Origin: Hypericum androsaemum
Taxonomy: Eukaryota > Streptophyta > Magnoliopsida > Malpighiales > Hypericaceae
Length of the DNA: 64,000 nucleotides
Assembly: GCA_963995505.1 (NCBI GenBank)
Contig: OZ023188.1
Span: 4,836,001 to 4,900,000 of the forward strand
Direction: 5' to 3'
Made by a program: the position numbers and the translations under genes. Shown here piece after piece: positions 31,226-43,700 of the stretch. A model generated the notes under the pieces. That model was not told where the DNA came from. It saw only the letters and a program-made list of their open reading frames with translations, and did not search any database. Each line of letters starts with the position of its first letter. The stretch's first letter is position 1.

Positions 31226-31322
31226 GGCTTGTAGCCCAACGACACAAGACGTTATAAATACCTAAAAGGTTCAAGGTTCAAATTTTGGCAATATCATGGT
31301 GTAATAATTTACCTTAAAAAAA
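31226..31322 (+). mobile_element. Very short SINE (about 97 bp) with long imperfect target duplication
   Basis: Starts GGCTTGTAGCCCAACGACAC, a tRNA box A-like stretch, with a box B-like GGTTCAAATTT near 31274-31284, and ends in an A-run. Flanks 31204-31225 and 31323-31344 match at 18 of 22 positions (TAGTCAG...AAAGTG...AAAG), as a target duplication would. Confidence 0.6.
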
Positions 31323-31344
31323 TAGTCAGAATAAAGTGATAAAG

Positions 31345-32643
31345 CAAATTCCGAAAAGGGTGTGGCTACATGGTTATTCTCTCTTAAGTTGCGATGAAAT
31401 TGTATATTTCAATCTTGAGCGAGAAGACTTCAAACACAGTGGATGAGAGTTGAACGTGAGTAATATCATGCAACATTTCGATCAACACAAAATAATCCAA
31501 AAAGGTACATTCTACTGGAAAAACACACAAATTCAAAACAGTTTGTCTAATAGATACAACGTTGAGTGAAAATTATCTGAAGAAACTGTGTTTTTACAAG
31601 TAAAAATTTATATATTTCCAATAAAATTTACTATTTGTAACAGTAATGATCAATATAAAGTGTCTATTTTCGCCAATTGACCTCATTGTCAAGTTAATTG
31701 TTGCTGGTTGTGCTTTTGGGCCCCTGACAAGGCTGAACCCCGCACTCTACTTCTTCCTCCTGAAGAGGCCCAAACGTTGGCCGGCCCGCTTCTGGAGATC
31801 CAAAAGCTTCCCTCTTTGTCGCCTAGACTAAGCCTCTCCTGCTTTGGATATTTTGTGATTGTAAGCATGATTTCATCGGTCAGATCGTAAATCGGGGCAA
31901 AATATGGATTGAGTTTGACCCTAAACTCGGTCTTTAAATAATGTATATTTTTTGAAAAATATAAATTTATTAATAATTAAATTATGATTTTAGTACTTAT
32001 ATATTATAATTTGCAATAAAATTAGATGATATTGCTAACTATTTGTTATTTTATAATACTAAATATAATAACTAATGGATATTTTTATTTAAAAAATTCT
32101 AGTCTTACCGCAACCAATCATATTGGTTGACTTAGAGGACAAAGAAAAATCTCCGATCAACCTCCGAATACTTTTCTAAAACCATGATTGTAAGTTTAGA
32201 TAAGGGAGGTTTACCTCGAATGCGTGTCCACCTCGGTCCTTGGTGGGGGCGAGTTTTTTTTTAGGAATTGGTCACACTTCATAGTGATGAATTCAACTTG
32301 CACGAAAGTAATGGCTTAACCAAGATTCTAAAGAATAGAAAAATGTTATTCTCTTTGAAAGAGAATAAATGTTATTCGGTTCTCCTTATCAAAGAATGAG
32401 AGTTAGTGTAAGTATTAAGCGAATTAACTTCATTTATAAAGATTTTGAATTCAAATCTTATAGATATAAAAATATTGATATGATTCCATACTGTTCGACT
32501 ATTATAAAATTTTTTTTTAATACAACAAAAATAATATATACTGCTAAAAATATCATAGAGACAAATTTAATCAGGTGGAAGCCCCGCCGACGTGTGCGAT
32601 CACGTGACACACATTGTTCCGAATAGGACGTGGAGCATATAAC
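31345..32643. other. Spacer, mostly AT-rich
   Basis: A GC-richer patch at 31700-31835 stays open in two frames (about 60 codons each) but resembles no family I know. The rest shows only short A/T runs. Confidence 0.4.
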
Positions 32644-33129
32644 CAATGTTTTAAAAAATGAATCGGAAGGCGAACCAGAAATTTTTGTTTCTCTGGTTCA
32701 CCCAGTTCACCCGGTCGAGCCGCGGTCGAATCAGGATTTTTTTAATATTAATAATTATTAAATAAGGTAAAATAAGTTTTGTTTTAATGACAAAATATGA
32801 AATAAGTTTCATTTTAATGACAAAATATGAAATAAGTTCAAATATCACCAACTTTTGTTTATAATTTATTCAAATAAAGTATTCAAAAATTAATTTAATA
32901 TGTCTAGAAGAAGATTAAGTTCAAAAACTTCAAGCTAACAATAACAAATACTTCAAGTTTACGACAACTTTGTTTGCGGTGCTGGTGCTAGCCAATCCTC
33001 AATTCATCCTCTTCATCCATTGCGCCAAGTTCCACAATATCTTCACCTAAATAGATTGACAAGAACAATAAGAAAGTTGTTCTCCACATATTGACAAGAG
33101 TATATATATAAACAATACATTAGAATACA

Positions 33130-33310
33130 AAAAGGATTAACAACCTCCAACTTGAATCGAATCCAACTCTGCATCTTGGCCACATATTGGTTCTTGCTCA
33201 AGCATAATCTCCAACTCCTCTTGATCAATTTCTCCTTCTGGATTTTCTTCAATGATCCAAAATTCAGTCTTAACAATGCATTCATAATCAACAGGATCAT
33301 ATGACCTTTT
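33130..33310 (-). pseudogene. hAT transposase C-terminal fragment
   Basis: Minus-strand frame reads DPVDYECIVKTEFWIIEENP followed by EGEIDQEELEIMLEQE and ends at TAA (GGC-stop). Acidic tails starting with DP and a tyrosine/tryptophan-rich stretch are typical after the hAT dimerisation domain. This rests mainly on position inside the element. Confidence 0.5.
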
Positions 33311-33329
33311 TATTTTTGCAACCTAGAAT

Positions 33330-33494
33330 ATTAATGGAAATATTTAATAACACAATAAGTACATATTTCTTGAACCTATTAATGCCTCCACCATGAAAAA
33401 CCTTCTAACAATAGGTACATTCAATAAACTTCTTCCCATTTGCATCTTCTCGTTGAATTGCATGCTCCCATGTCGCATCCCTCTTCTTTCTCAT
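33330..33494 (-). pseudogene. hAT transposase BED-type zinc finger exon
   Basis: Minus-strand frame from the ATG at 33494-33492: MRKKRDATWEHAIQREDANG, KKFIECTYC, a TAG stop (33407-33405), then KVFHGGGINRFKKYV. This is the N-terminal BED finger of plant hAT transposases (WEH...C.YC.K.F.GG..R.K.H) with one nonsense codon and the last histidine changed to tyrosine. Confidence 0.75.
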
Positions 33495-33639
33495 GGTTTG
33501 AGCTGAGCTTAATCCTATTTGAACCTCAGTTTGAGATTCTTGTTAAGCACTTTCTAAGTTAGACATATCCATCACCTATCAATAAGACAATAACAGAAAG
33601 ATTAAAAAGCCATAGGTGGCACCTACATCACTGACTTTC

Positions 33640-33860
33640 GTAGAAAGTAGATCATCGTTTGGCTTAATTTAGAGAATGAAGAGGCCAATCATCAAGAACA
33701 AATTTTGAACTATATGGAAAACAGACGCAAGGTTTATGTTTCAAGATCATCGTTTGGCTAGTCAAAATTTCATTCGAACATCAAGAGCAAATTTTGAACT
33801 CCTAGCAACCAATTAAATCACTGAATTTGGTAGAAATTAGATTGAAGAGGGCAAGCATCA
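33640..33860 (+). repeat. Imperfect about 90-bp tandem duplication inside the hAT element
   Basis: GATCATCGTTTGGCT and ATCAAGARCAAATTTTGAACT each occur twice (about 33651/33746 and 33694/33780), in the same order. Confidence 0.6.
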
Positions 33861-34268
33861 AAACCAGACCTTAACAGTACTGCAGGAGACCATGGGCGAT
33901 CGCGTGTGAGAGATGGCGGCGGCAGGCGAGCGAAGCGTGAGCGGCTGGAGGAGGTGGGCGACGACAGGCTGGTGCGGCTAATTCTCAAGTTTTGCTTTCT
34001 ACGTTATTTTTTTTTCTGTTCCCTCCGCTATTTTTGTCCTTTTTCTTATTTTGGGGTCGTTCACTGTTTAAGTTTTTTTTTTGTTTTCTTATTTTTTCGG
34101 TCATTTGGTTTCCTGTTCCGGCCGACCCGGTTCAATCGGAGATGGGGACCATGCAGTTTGACCAGATTTGGAGCGGTCGAACCGCTCTTTGACTTTTAAC
34201 TAAGAAACAGATCGGGATTCTTTCTGGTCAGTAGTTTGACCAGTCGGACTGCGGTTTTTAAAACATTG

Positions 34269-35349
34269 CATGTCCTGCTTTTCTTTTTTGGAAAGGAAAG
34301 GGTAAAATGGGAATTCAGTTAATCGAACATTAAATTAGAAAATGAGGTGCATAAACCGAATGGGGCCCAGTAAGTACGTGGTCCCCGTGGATCTAGGGAG
34401 TGAGCTGTCAAATTTTTTTATGGGGACACGTGTCATGCTGGGGTGGTCCCGTTCTAGCTGGTCACGCGCTGTTTTATAGGCAACATGCAGAGACAGGGAT
34501 GGATGGTGGTATGTAATTTTTAAATAATTTTTGGCACATTTGACTAATTAATATCGATTCTAAATTAATATACTTTTTGTTATTCCACCAAAAAATGTAC
34601 TTATGTTATTCAATGATGAAAAATCATGGGTTGGATACAAATTAAGGTATTACTTTTATTAAAATAAAATGTTAATACTGATCTCAACTCGGAACCACAT
34701 TTTTTTATTAATTAAAAAATTATCACTTTATATCAGATAAATTTTAGTGTATTCGCTTTGCTATAGGCACAGAGTTTAATGGTCCATTTAAAAATTTGAA
34801 TCTATTGTGCATTAGATCATTGGTTATTCTCTTGTACCAAAAACTATGTAAAGATCAATCAATAAAATTATAAACTACGAAGTTAAAGTCTCGATGCTAT
34901 TAATTTATACAGATTTTATTGCAGATTTGTGTCTTATTAAGAAGCAGATACTTTTTGAAAACCCTACAATAGAATATGCGAAACATTGTGGACTAATCGC
35001 AAATACCAAGTTACGCTGCTTGCAAATTGTAATAATTAGAATTCTTGAATAGTTATTACTTATTACTAAAATTTGCATCAATTAATAAGAATTATTTCAA
35101 TTTAATCGGAAATGTCGAGATTAAATTTACAAAAATTATATTGAGATATTTTGCGTTGGCTCTTTCGTCGCTTTATAATTTTCATCTCATTAATAACTAA
35201 AATTTTTGATTAACATGGCAAATGATATTTAATTTATTAACACAAAATATATAATATTTGATAGAAGTTGAGTGTTGAAAACCAGAAATAAAACTCCTTC
35301 ATACGAAATATATGAAATTGCAACCGCATGTCAAAAATATAGAACTTTC
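34269..35349. other. AT-rich spacer
   Basis: No gene or transposon termini seen. A GC-richer 34365-34480 segment has no open frame of interest. Confidence 0.45.
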
Positions 35350-35517
35350 AAGAATTTGTGCGGTAATACATTGCTTGAATATTATTGATACCTTTGAGAC
35401 CTATAGAAACAAGTATTACAATAGTTTGATAAGGATTATGATAATGACTTTGATAAGTACTCTGCTATCCATTAATCCTTACCAACTAAGACTAAGAAGA
35501 CTAAGTATACTTCAATA
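35350..35517 (-). repeat. 3' LTR of the copia element
   Basis: Pairs with 39320-39488. Edges were set by where the two copies stop matching and are good to a few bases. Confidence 0.8.
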
Positions 35518-35529
35518 CTCCCCTCTCAA

Positions 35530-38500
35530 ATTGGAGTGTGAAGATTGACAACGTCCAACTTGCAAACAAGTTCTTGAAAATAATCTTGACTAGAGCCTTG
35601 GCGAACAAATCGGCTAGTTGACAAGCCGTATCAATCTTGGTTGGCGCAATTTCTTATAACTCAATACGTTCACGTACAAAGTAACAATCAATTTTCACAT
35701 GTTTGGTGCATTCATGATACACCAGATTCATAAAAATGTGAATAACAGCCTCATTATCATAAAATAATGTCGTGGGATGAGGAAATGAAATGCCGAGATC
35801 ATGTAACAACCATCTTATCCATATAACTTTTTGGACAGTGACCGTCATGGCACGATATTTCGCTTCAGCTGACGAATGTGACACAACATATTATTTCTTA
35901 GTGCGCCACGAGATGGGCGACCCACCAAAGAAAACGAAATAGCCAGATCACGAGTGACGAGTCATCATGCATCCTCCGTAATTTGAATCACACTAAGCCA
36001 GAAGTTTCATATTCGTGGAATTACCAAGTAAGATACATTGGCCAGGAGTGGTCTTGAGATAGCTTAACACACGATCTGCAGCTTCAACATGAACATCACT
36101 TGGATTTTCCACAAATTGACTAAGAATGTTGACCGTGTAAGCAATATCTAGTTGCGTACCAATTAAATACATTAGTCGGCCAACCAGTCGCCAAAATTGC
36201 GATGACTCAGTTATGACCTCTCTGCCAGTTTTCAGTCGATGATTATGCTTCATGGGACAGTGATAGGACTAAGCCATTAGAGGTTTTCATTCCTTAAGTA
36301 TATCCAGTGTGTATTTTTGTTGGCTAAGGACTAAGCCATTAGAGGTTGTAGCAGTTTCAATTCCAAAGAAATAATTGAGAGGTCATAAACCTTAATCCCG
36401 AACTGATCATCAATTTGGCGCTTGGTGGATTGAATCATCGAAACGTGGTTTCCAACAAGGATAACATCATCCACCTACACGAGTAGATAAATAAATAAAT
36501 GATCATGTCTATAGATGAACATGGCATGTTCTGCACGAGAACGAGTGAATCCCATGCCAATAAAGAGATAGTAAGCTTATTGTACCAAGATCGAGACGCC
36601 TGCTTCAAGCTGTATAATGATTTCTTCAATCGACGAACACGAGTATCACCACATCTAGCAAAACCTTGCGAGACTTTCATGTAAACCTCTTCAGTCCAGT
36701 TCCCATGCAAGAACACATTATTGGCATCGAGCTGGTGAACAATCCAGTGTCGTTTGACGTCCAGAGCTAAAAGACATCGAACAGAGACAACCTTGGCTAC
36801 AGGTTCAAAAGTCTCATGGTAATCAACTCCCTCAATTTGCTTAAATCCACGTGCAATAATCTAGCCTTATATCGGTCGACCATGCCATCAGGTTTAAACT
36901 TAATCTTGTAAATGCATTTAGAGTCAACAATGTATTTTCCTGGAGGCAAAAGAACTAAAGTCCATGTTCCATTTTACTCTAGTGCAACGATCTCTTATTG
37001 CATGGCTTTTCGCCAACAATCACTTTTGACAACATCATAATAGGATCAAGGCTCATCTTGAGAACTAATTACTGCGAGGTAGACCTGATGGCACGAGAAA
37101 AATACTTATAACTGATAAAATGACTCAAAGGATATAAAATTGAGTTACTTGACAAAGAGGGTAATAACAAAGATGGCTCTTGATGTGGTGGTGCGAAGGA
37201 TGGGGGTAGCGAGACTTGATACTATATGAGATGACGAGGAACTTGTCTAACTCATTCACTTCGACGTGGAACTTTAGATGCTGGTTGATATGTGGAAGCA
37301 TTGGGATGCACATATTTGATTCAACCTCGGGCATGATCTCTAAATCAGAACTTGAGTAGACAATTTCAATCAGAACGTGTTGGACAACCTGGGCTGGTCC
37401 AATATCTAAAGAATTGATTAGACAAGAAGAATGAGCTGCTGGAGTGAATTCTTGCATTTTAAACAAGATATCAAGTTCGTTAATAATCAACCCAGAGCCT
37501 TCATTGGGAGCTTGAAATGGAAAAATACTTTCAACAAACCTCACATCTCTAGACACAAGAAACTTTTGTGTATGAAGATTATAGAATCGATATCCCTTCT
37601 GATTAAATGGATAGCCAATAAAGACATAAAGATAACTCCGTTCATCAAACTTATCAGCCCTGGTGTAATTATGAACATATGCAATGAACCAAAAAATGCT
37701 TAAATGATCGTATGAAGCTGGGTGCCCAAAAATTTCCCCATATGGGGTCTTATGCTGAATGGCCCGAGATGGAGATCGATTGTTCAAATAAGTAGCAGCC
37801 ACGATACACTCCCCTCAAAACTTGATTTTTTAAATTTGCTTGAAATTGCAAGCACAAGCAACTTTAAGGATATATCGGTGCTTGCGCTCAACAACTCCAT
37901 TCCATTGAGGTGTATAAGCACAAGATATTTGTAACAAAATTCCTTGATCCTCATAGTATCTTTGCATATCATGCGAACGAAATTCTATACCATTGTCGGT
38001 ACGAATGTCTTTAACTCATACATTGAAATGTTTTTCAACCATATTGCAAAACATCACCAAGTAACAGGAACTTCTAATTTATGTATCATGAGAAAAGTCC
38101 AAACGTCACGACTAAAATTATCGATGATGGTCAAAAAATGGGCACATGTATAAGAGGGTGTCAATATGGTCTTCTATTAACTCAAAGCAAACTTTTTTCT
38201 TAATAGATCTATTAGAGAAAGGTAACCAAGTATTCTTTACACGAAGACAAGAATCACAATGATTGGGTGTTGTAGGAAATACCAAATTCTGGAAAGAAGA
38301 TATATATCTCAACTTCACTAGGGTTATTTCCAAGGCATCGATGCAATGTCCTGATGTCCAATTCGCATCCAGCCATTAATACCACCCCACCTCGAATATC
38401 TTTAAAGCAGTATTAGCCATCTCGTTGTCTACACACTCCAATCAGGCTCTCCAAAGTGAAGTCCTTAATGATACAAGAAACAGCAAAAAAATGTTATGGC

Positions 38501-38780
38501 ATAATTTAAATCCCTTAGTCAATTTACTATTGGACAAAAGATTGTACTTAAAACGTGAAACATATAACACGTTAAAAAGCAAAATGTGATTGTTTAGATG
38601 AGTCGTGCCTATTCTAGCAACATGAATTTCGTCTCTGTTGGGTATTTTGACTGGCAGATTAACCTCTTTGCTAAATTCTTCAGTAAAAAAATGTCTGACT
38701 ACATGTAATATGGTCGGTTGCACCAGAATTCATCACCCAAAGTTGTGTAAAAATAGCTTTACCTATCATGTTGGCAAAAT
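35530..38780 (-). pseudogene. Copia pol remnant (protease, integrase, reverse transcriptase, RNase H)
   Basis: Protease near 38750-38700 reads LWVMNSGATDHIT, where the catalytic Asp of DSG is Asn; a one-base frame change follows into VNLPVKIPNRDEIHVARIGT. The integrase C-terminus (37802-37500) reads YLNNRSPSRAIQHKTPYGEI and FIGYPFNQKGYRFYNL. Reverse transcriptase pieces at 36716-36435 include RLKKSLYSLKQASRSWYNKL. The polymerase motif YVDD reads stop-VDD at 36477-36475 (VDDVILVG follows). RNase H at 35884-35654 reads MSHSSAEAKYRAMTVTVQKV and TKHVKIDCYFVRERIEL. Many stops and frameshifts are present. Confidence 0.85.
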
Positions 38781-39319
38781 CAGCCAAAATAGCTGACTTT
38801 AGTCAACAATAAAAAAAGACAACCAATACTTGAACTAGGATTTTTCAACCCAAAACCAAGCGGAGGCTGAAACGAACGGACCTCCATAGCAAGTGGCTTG
38901 TGGTTGGATTAACAGGCGGGGACAGGCTCGGCCTCGGTATGCGACGAGCAGTGTGCAGCAGGGACGGCCGGTGGACTTCCGGCGGTATTCAGTGGAGTGA
39001 GTTCTTGGGAGTTTTCTCTCTCCCCAAAACTCCTCCTCTCTCCCTATGATTCGACGAACGGTTTGAAAGCTCCAAACAATGAAGAACGGATGGTCATCTC
39101 CTCCTTCTCACGACGAGCGGTGGGTCGGTCTCCTCTCCTAGGCAACGGTGGCGACAGACTTTTAATGGTGACAGCGGGGCGACAGCCTCATGGTGGCTGC
39201 TCCAAGGGTTTCACAAAAACCCCAACTCCTAATCTCAATTTTTCCTCATAATTACGAAAATGACAATCTCACAAAACTGATTTTTTTCGTGTTTTCTCGA
39301 GTTTAGCTCTGATACTATA

Positions 39320-39488
39320 AAGAATGTGTGCAGTAATATGTCGCTTGAATATTATTGATACCTTTGAGACAGTATAGATACAATTATTACAATAGTTCGA
39401 TAAGAATTATGATAATGACTTTGATAAGGACTCTACCATCTAATAATCCTTATCAACTAAGACTAAGAAGACTAAGTATACTCCAATA
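39320..39488 (-). repeat. 5' LTR of the copia element
   Basis: Pairs with 35350-35517 and adjoins the primer site on its left. Confidence 0.8.
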
Positions 39489-42400
39489 AACTTAGCTGAC
39501 TATTAATGGAACTTGGTGCATTTGATTGTAACAGCTCGGAAATATACAAGAGGAAGGGATTTTCATTGAATGCGTGGTCGTAGCAAACACAAGAGACATC
39601 ACATCAGATCCTAGTAATTGGTCCATACACAGATTTGGAGATTGCGACGGATTTCTAATTGTAAATGGTTCGTCGCCAATCGGCAGTCACATTCGGGAAC
39701 AAATTAGAAGCAAAATAAAGCGTATAAATATACTAGTAGACGTAAAATCAAGTATATAAAGTTACAAATAGACACACATTGGTATATAAATAATAAATTT
39801 GAGTTGGTATATTTGATGAAATTTTTCTCCAACACATGTTTTTTATGAAATAATTTATGCAAAATATTAAAAATTTTATATTACTTGATATCCGAATATC
39901 AAATTTGTGCCAGTAGAATTTTTAAAAAGTAACAGATCTATGAGAAGAAATTGTTAACATTACTATTACTACTGTGTGCTCAGATATTCCAATTCAAGAT
40001 CTATTAATTTTGAATAGAAGTCAGGAGCCGGAATATAATCAGGTGAAATCTATCCGTTGGGACAGTTTATTTGGACCCTATCTTTATTATTTTGGTAACC
40101 GCCCATCCATTTACATACATTTTTTTAGGGAAGCCCATTGCGTATCAGAAAATGACATGCACCTCGTATGCACTACATATATACTAACATATATTAATCT
40201 CAATGCTGTTGGAGAATATATCTATCCCAACTTTTACATAATTTTGATATATCCATACATTTATCAACTTATCAAAAAAATCTATACATTTATCAAAAGA
40301 AAATATTGTTGGAGGCTACATTAGTTTTTTTCGAACACGGTCATTATTAAGAGTCAAATTCATAAAATAGAGCCCAAGCACAGAGAAAAAAAGAGAGATG
40401 GATTCAAACCTAGATAAAGAATTATACCAGTTTTCAAGACTAGGACTACCAACCACGGCCATGTCTCTCGAAGAACTCTCATTTCTATTTTCTTCTTTTT
40501 TAATTCCATTAAATCAGAATAATTATACGATAGAAAGATAGTCCTCAACATTAGGCCATTGAATTTTTTGAAATTCTAATTTGACCCTAAATCTAGCATC
40601 TTCTAAGTATAAGAGCCATAAAGTTTAACGTAGGATTTGAATCCATATAAGTACTTAGATGCAACTTTCAAAATAAGGGTCTCAATTTATAAGGTGGTAT
40701 GATATCCGAAACCTACTTTACATATCCACATTTTAAAAAAGTGACTTCAGCATGATGAAACACTTACTGCAAGGCCTTAAAAAAGGTTTTTTTAATAATT
40801 TTAAAAATGAAACATTAGGAGAAGAAAAAACTTAATAAATAGTGGAAATACACGGACCAGAACATCTTACTGTTTCAAAATTTATATTCAAGTCGATTTA
40901 AACGTCTTATACGAAAAAAATTATCACGTAAATAATTTGATGGTTAACATTTCAAATTTTTCTAAATTTGTTACTGATTACAGCGTACCAATGATTTGGT
41001 CCATTACACTGATAAGAAATTTTCCGTTTACTGATGTGGTAGAAAAAGATATTGAGAAAAATGGGCCTAAATTTTTTTCCACTTCTAAATGTAAAATATT
41101 TATTTGGCACAAATTAGATCGAATTTATGGAAAGATAAATGACATAAATAAGCACGCCTTCCTGTAATTTTATTATTTAAATTGCACACCAAAAAGGGGT
41201 CCGAGATTTAACTTTTTTATATGTAGAATTTGTTACTCAAAATCAAATCTCTCTCTCTCTCTTATATAGTTGAAGTAACTACTCATTAGTCCAAAATATA
41301 TACAAGTATATACTATATAACTTCATTTTAGCTGTTTGGTAACTGATTTTCCCTCACTTACGGATAAAATAAAGGGTTAAAATCTTCATATCTAAACCAA
41401 AATTCTAAGATAATGGTCAGTAAATTTTTCATAATTGTAAACAAACTCATCACTCAACACGTCCCCACAAATGAAACTCATCGATCTGGAGTTTGTACGG
41501 ACTTTGATTTTTTCAACGTGCGGTGAAACGATGTTGTGTAAGGGCAACAATGAAGGATTTGGTCGGTTAAGGAAATCCTTAATATGAGATTTTTCAAAAA
41601 GGTAATCATGTAAGCTATCCCCCATTTGTGGAGTATGACATAAAATTCATAGATCCTTTTTCAACTTGCACTTATTTGAGTGGGAGGTTTCAGTTCTTTA
41701 CAGAAAGTATAAAAGGCCACAAAAGACTCTTTAATAGCTGGGACAAGACCAAACCATTGGATCTACTTGTGGGACTTGTCCATTTTTTGCAAGAGAATTT
41801 CTTGCAAAAGTTGTGCTTTTATATTACATCCACATCTAACGCATGGAACAACAAGTGGAAAGCTTAGTGCTATGTACTTGTGTTCATTTGTTGGGAAAAA
41901 AGTGGGGCTATAAAATAAACATGGGATTGTCTTTTTGTTGGAAAAATTGGATAGAGAGGTATATAATTAGCTTAGCTCTCACTGGGTTAGATTCTTTTCT
42001 TTTGGTTAAAATTACATGGTATTCGGATACATATTAATCGACTATAATCTAAATTTGAGTCAAACAATACAAATGATGCAAAAAATTCACAATACCAAAT
42101 TTTAAAACTAATGTATTCTTTTAGTTAACATTTTGAAAAAAAAATAGTTTCCTTAATCGATTCCACTTTGTGTTTTTCTTTTGAGCAGCCGATTGCACTT
42201 TGTGTAAAGTACGAGCATATGTCTATTGTGACATCGTAAGAGCAGCAGCTATATTTGTCACTGCCCATCTGTTTCTGCGGAAGACAAATTTCCACTAACG
42301 TAACCCACCTCAAATAAAATAGTAGTTCATGTTGTCTTAAATTATTTGGTGTAAAACAAGTCACATTAAAAGTAAATTTGTGGAACTTCGAGCTTTTGGA

Positions 42401-42700
42401 ATGATTTGTGCAGATTAACCAAAAAAATGTCCCAGTTCAATGCTATAGTGTTCATTAGTTACAAATGTCAACAAAGTTTCAACTATTACTTTTTTATACC
42501 ACGTGTATCAAGTTACCAATTGAACCGAATAATTTAAATTCGAGTCAGACATAACTTAAAAAAAATTAGAGTATAATCTCAGCAATTTCAATGAGCGCTC
42601 TTTCCCCTATCTCAATTTTTTCCGAAAAAATTGTGCCGTTCCTTTCGGGTCACATCTAGGAGGGGATCCCTGCCTTTGGGGATGGTGGTAGGCACAAAAA
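39489..42700. other. 3.2 kb AT-rich spacer
   Basis: No gene could be supported. Frames of 60-116 codons (39974-40324, 41392-41625 minus, 41628-41867) lack any recognisable domain and have spacer-like base use. A (TC)n run lies at about 41249-41263. Confidence 0.45.
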
Positions 42701-42870
42701 GTAAATATTGATGTATTAGTATATAAATAAAAGTACTTTTATAAAAAAATTAAAAAATAACAAAGATCTTTCAACAAATATTTAATATTGTTGCGTTTCT
42801 AATAATTCGAACTCAAGATTTCTTAATTAAGTTAAAACAACTAAATAGATGATGTTCATTCCTCCTTAGT
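42700..42870 (-). mobile_element. Degraded SINE, minus strand
   Basis: Read on the minus strand: CTTGAGTTCGAATTATTAG, then AACGCAAC, ATTAAATATTTGTTG. This parallels the box B and following blocks of the SINE copies at 29841 and 48806. Boundaries uncertain. Confidence 0.35.
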
Positions 42871-43250
42871 TGAAAACATTACGCATATACTTTCATACTT
42901 CCATGAAAGAAGGCGATCGCGTAAGCAATCACAAAAAGGTTCGTAATTAGCCTAAGCTCAAGAAAACATAGAAAACTATGTACAAAAGTAAGCTTTGTTA
43001 TCCTGGCTCCTTTGTTGGCTTCGACCAAATCACCATTCTTAGAGAGAATACAATGATTGCGAAGCTCATGATTATTTTACTTAGCCTCTTTGAGTATCTG
43101 TGTAACGGATTTAATTTCTATGAGATCTAAAGCTTCAATTCAAGTATTTCGGTTATGAGAAACGTTTCATCTACTTACAAAAAAAGGATGACCGTTTAAT
43201 CACCCGGCTGACGGCTGTATCACCTTGGGTCATTAAGTGAAATCACTATT
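42871..43250. other. Spacer
   Basis: Nothing recognised. Confidence 0.4.
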
Positions 43251-43254
43251 ACCC

Positions 43255-43700
43255 AGTGCTGGAGGTGTTGTCGCGACTCGAGTGATTTTTGGGCATGTGG
43301 TTTCGCTAAGGGTATTAGGAGTTGTACTTCATTGACTGCGGAGCTATGAATTTTGATCTTCGGACTTGAGCCGACTTGGGAGAGGGAGTTTCGGAAGGTC
43401 CAGGTGGAGGTGGATTCGTCACTGGCCATCTTCTGCGTGGGACGTTACGTTGACTGAGTGCACCCATTGACAACACTAATCTCGAGGGCACGGGAGCTAC
43501 TGGCGAGAGGCTGAGAGATCGACATCCAGCATACTTGACGCGAGGACAACCAGGTGGCAGACGCGAGGACAACCATGCTCTGGAGATTTCGCTTGACCAT
43601 GTTATTTCTGATGTACCTTTAAAGCATAGTATTGAGGTGTACTTAGATAATTTGCGAGAAATTAACCTCCCTCGATATACTCGTGGAGCTAGTGATGTAG
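43255..43700 (+). pseudogene. RNase H-like domain remnant of a LINE (RVT_3 type)
   Basis: The plus-strand frame reads RDSSDFWACGFAKGIRSCTS, LTAEL-stop, LTWEREFRKVQVEVDSSLAI, and later LISRARELLARG-stop and REDNQVADA. These correspond to the conserved parts of plant retroelement RNase H domains (G.A..G..T...AEL, the VE.DS strand and the H..RE.N..AD end). At least three in-frame stops and a frameshift near 43570 are present. The downstream DNHALEISLDHVISDVPLKH is probably its C-terminal tail. Confidence 0.65.

Larger units (their letters stand above)
32644..34268 (-). mobile_element. hAT-superfamily transposon, deletion derivative
   Basis: Terminal inverted repeats begin CAATGTTTTAAAAA at both ends (32644 inward; 34268 inward on the other strand). 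Both subterminal regions carry related GGTTCAACCCGG / GGTCAAAC-type motifs. Inside, on the minus strand, are a BED-finger exon remnant and an acidic C-terminal fragment, with the transposase core missing. The 8-bp flanks do not match well, so the target duplication has eroded or the edges are off by a few bases. Confidence 0.7.
35350..39488 (-). mobile_element. Ty1-copia retrotransposon with both LTRs, decayed
   Basis: A minus-strand element of about 4.1 kb. The two LTRs (35350-35517 and 39320-39488) are about 168 bp each and clearly homologous, sharing TATTATTGATACCTTTGAGA and AAGACTAAGAAGACTAAGTA. A primer site TATAGTATCAGAGC, near the initiator tRNA-Met pattern, lies at about 39305-39318. 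Coding order in the minus direction is protease, integrase, reverse transcriptase, RNase H. Gag is almost absent: after a GC-rich leader the sequence goes nearly straight to the protease. The LTRs differ at many positions, so the insertion is old. Confidence 0.88.

Noticed and set aside
41392..42037. Adjacent frames on both strands of 64-79 codons
   Set aside because: No recognisable domain and no codon bias different from the spacer; could not be supported as a gene.
43220..43572. Minus-strand frames of 69-85 codons
   Set aside because: Antisense to a plus-strand RNase H remnant that shows conserved motifs.
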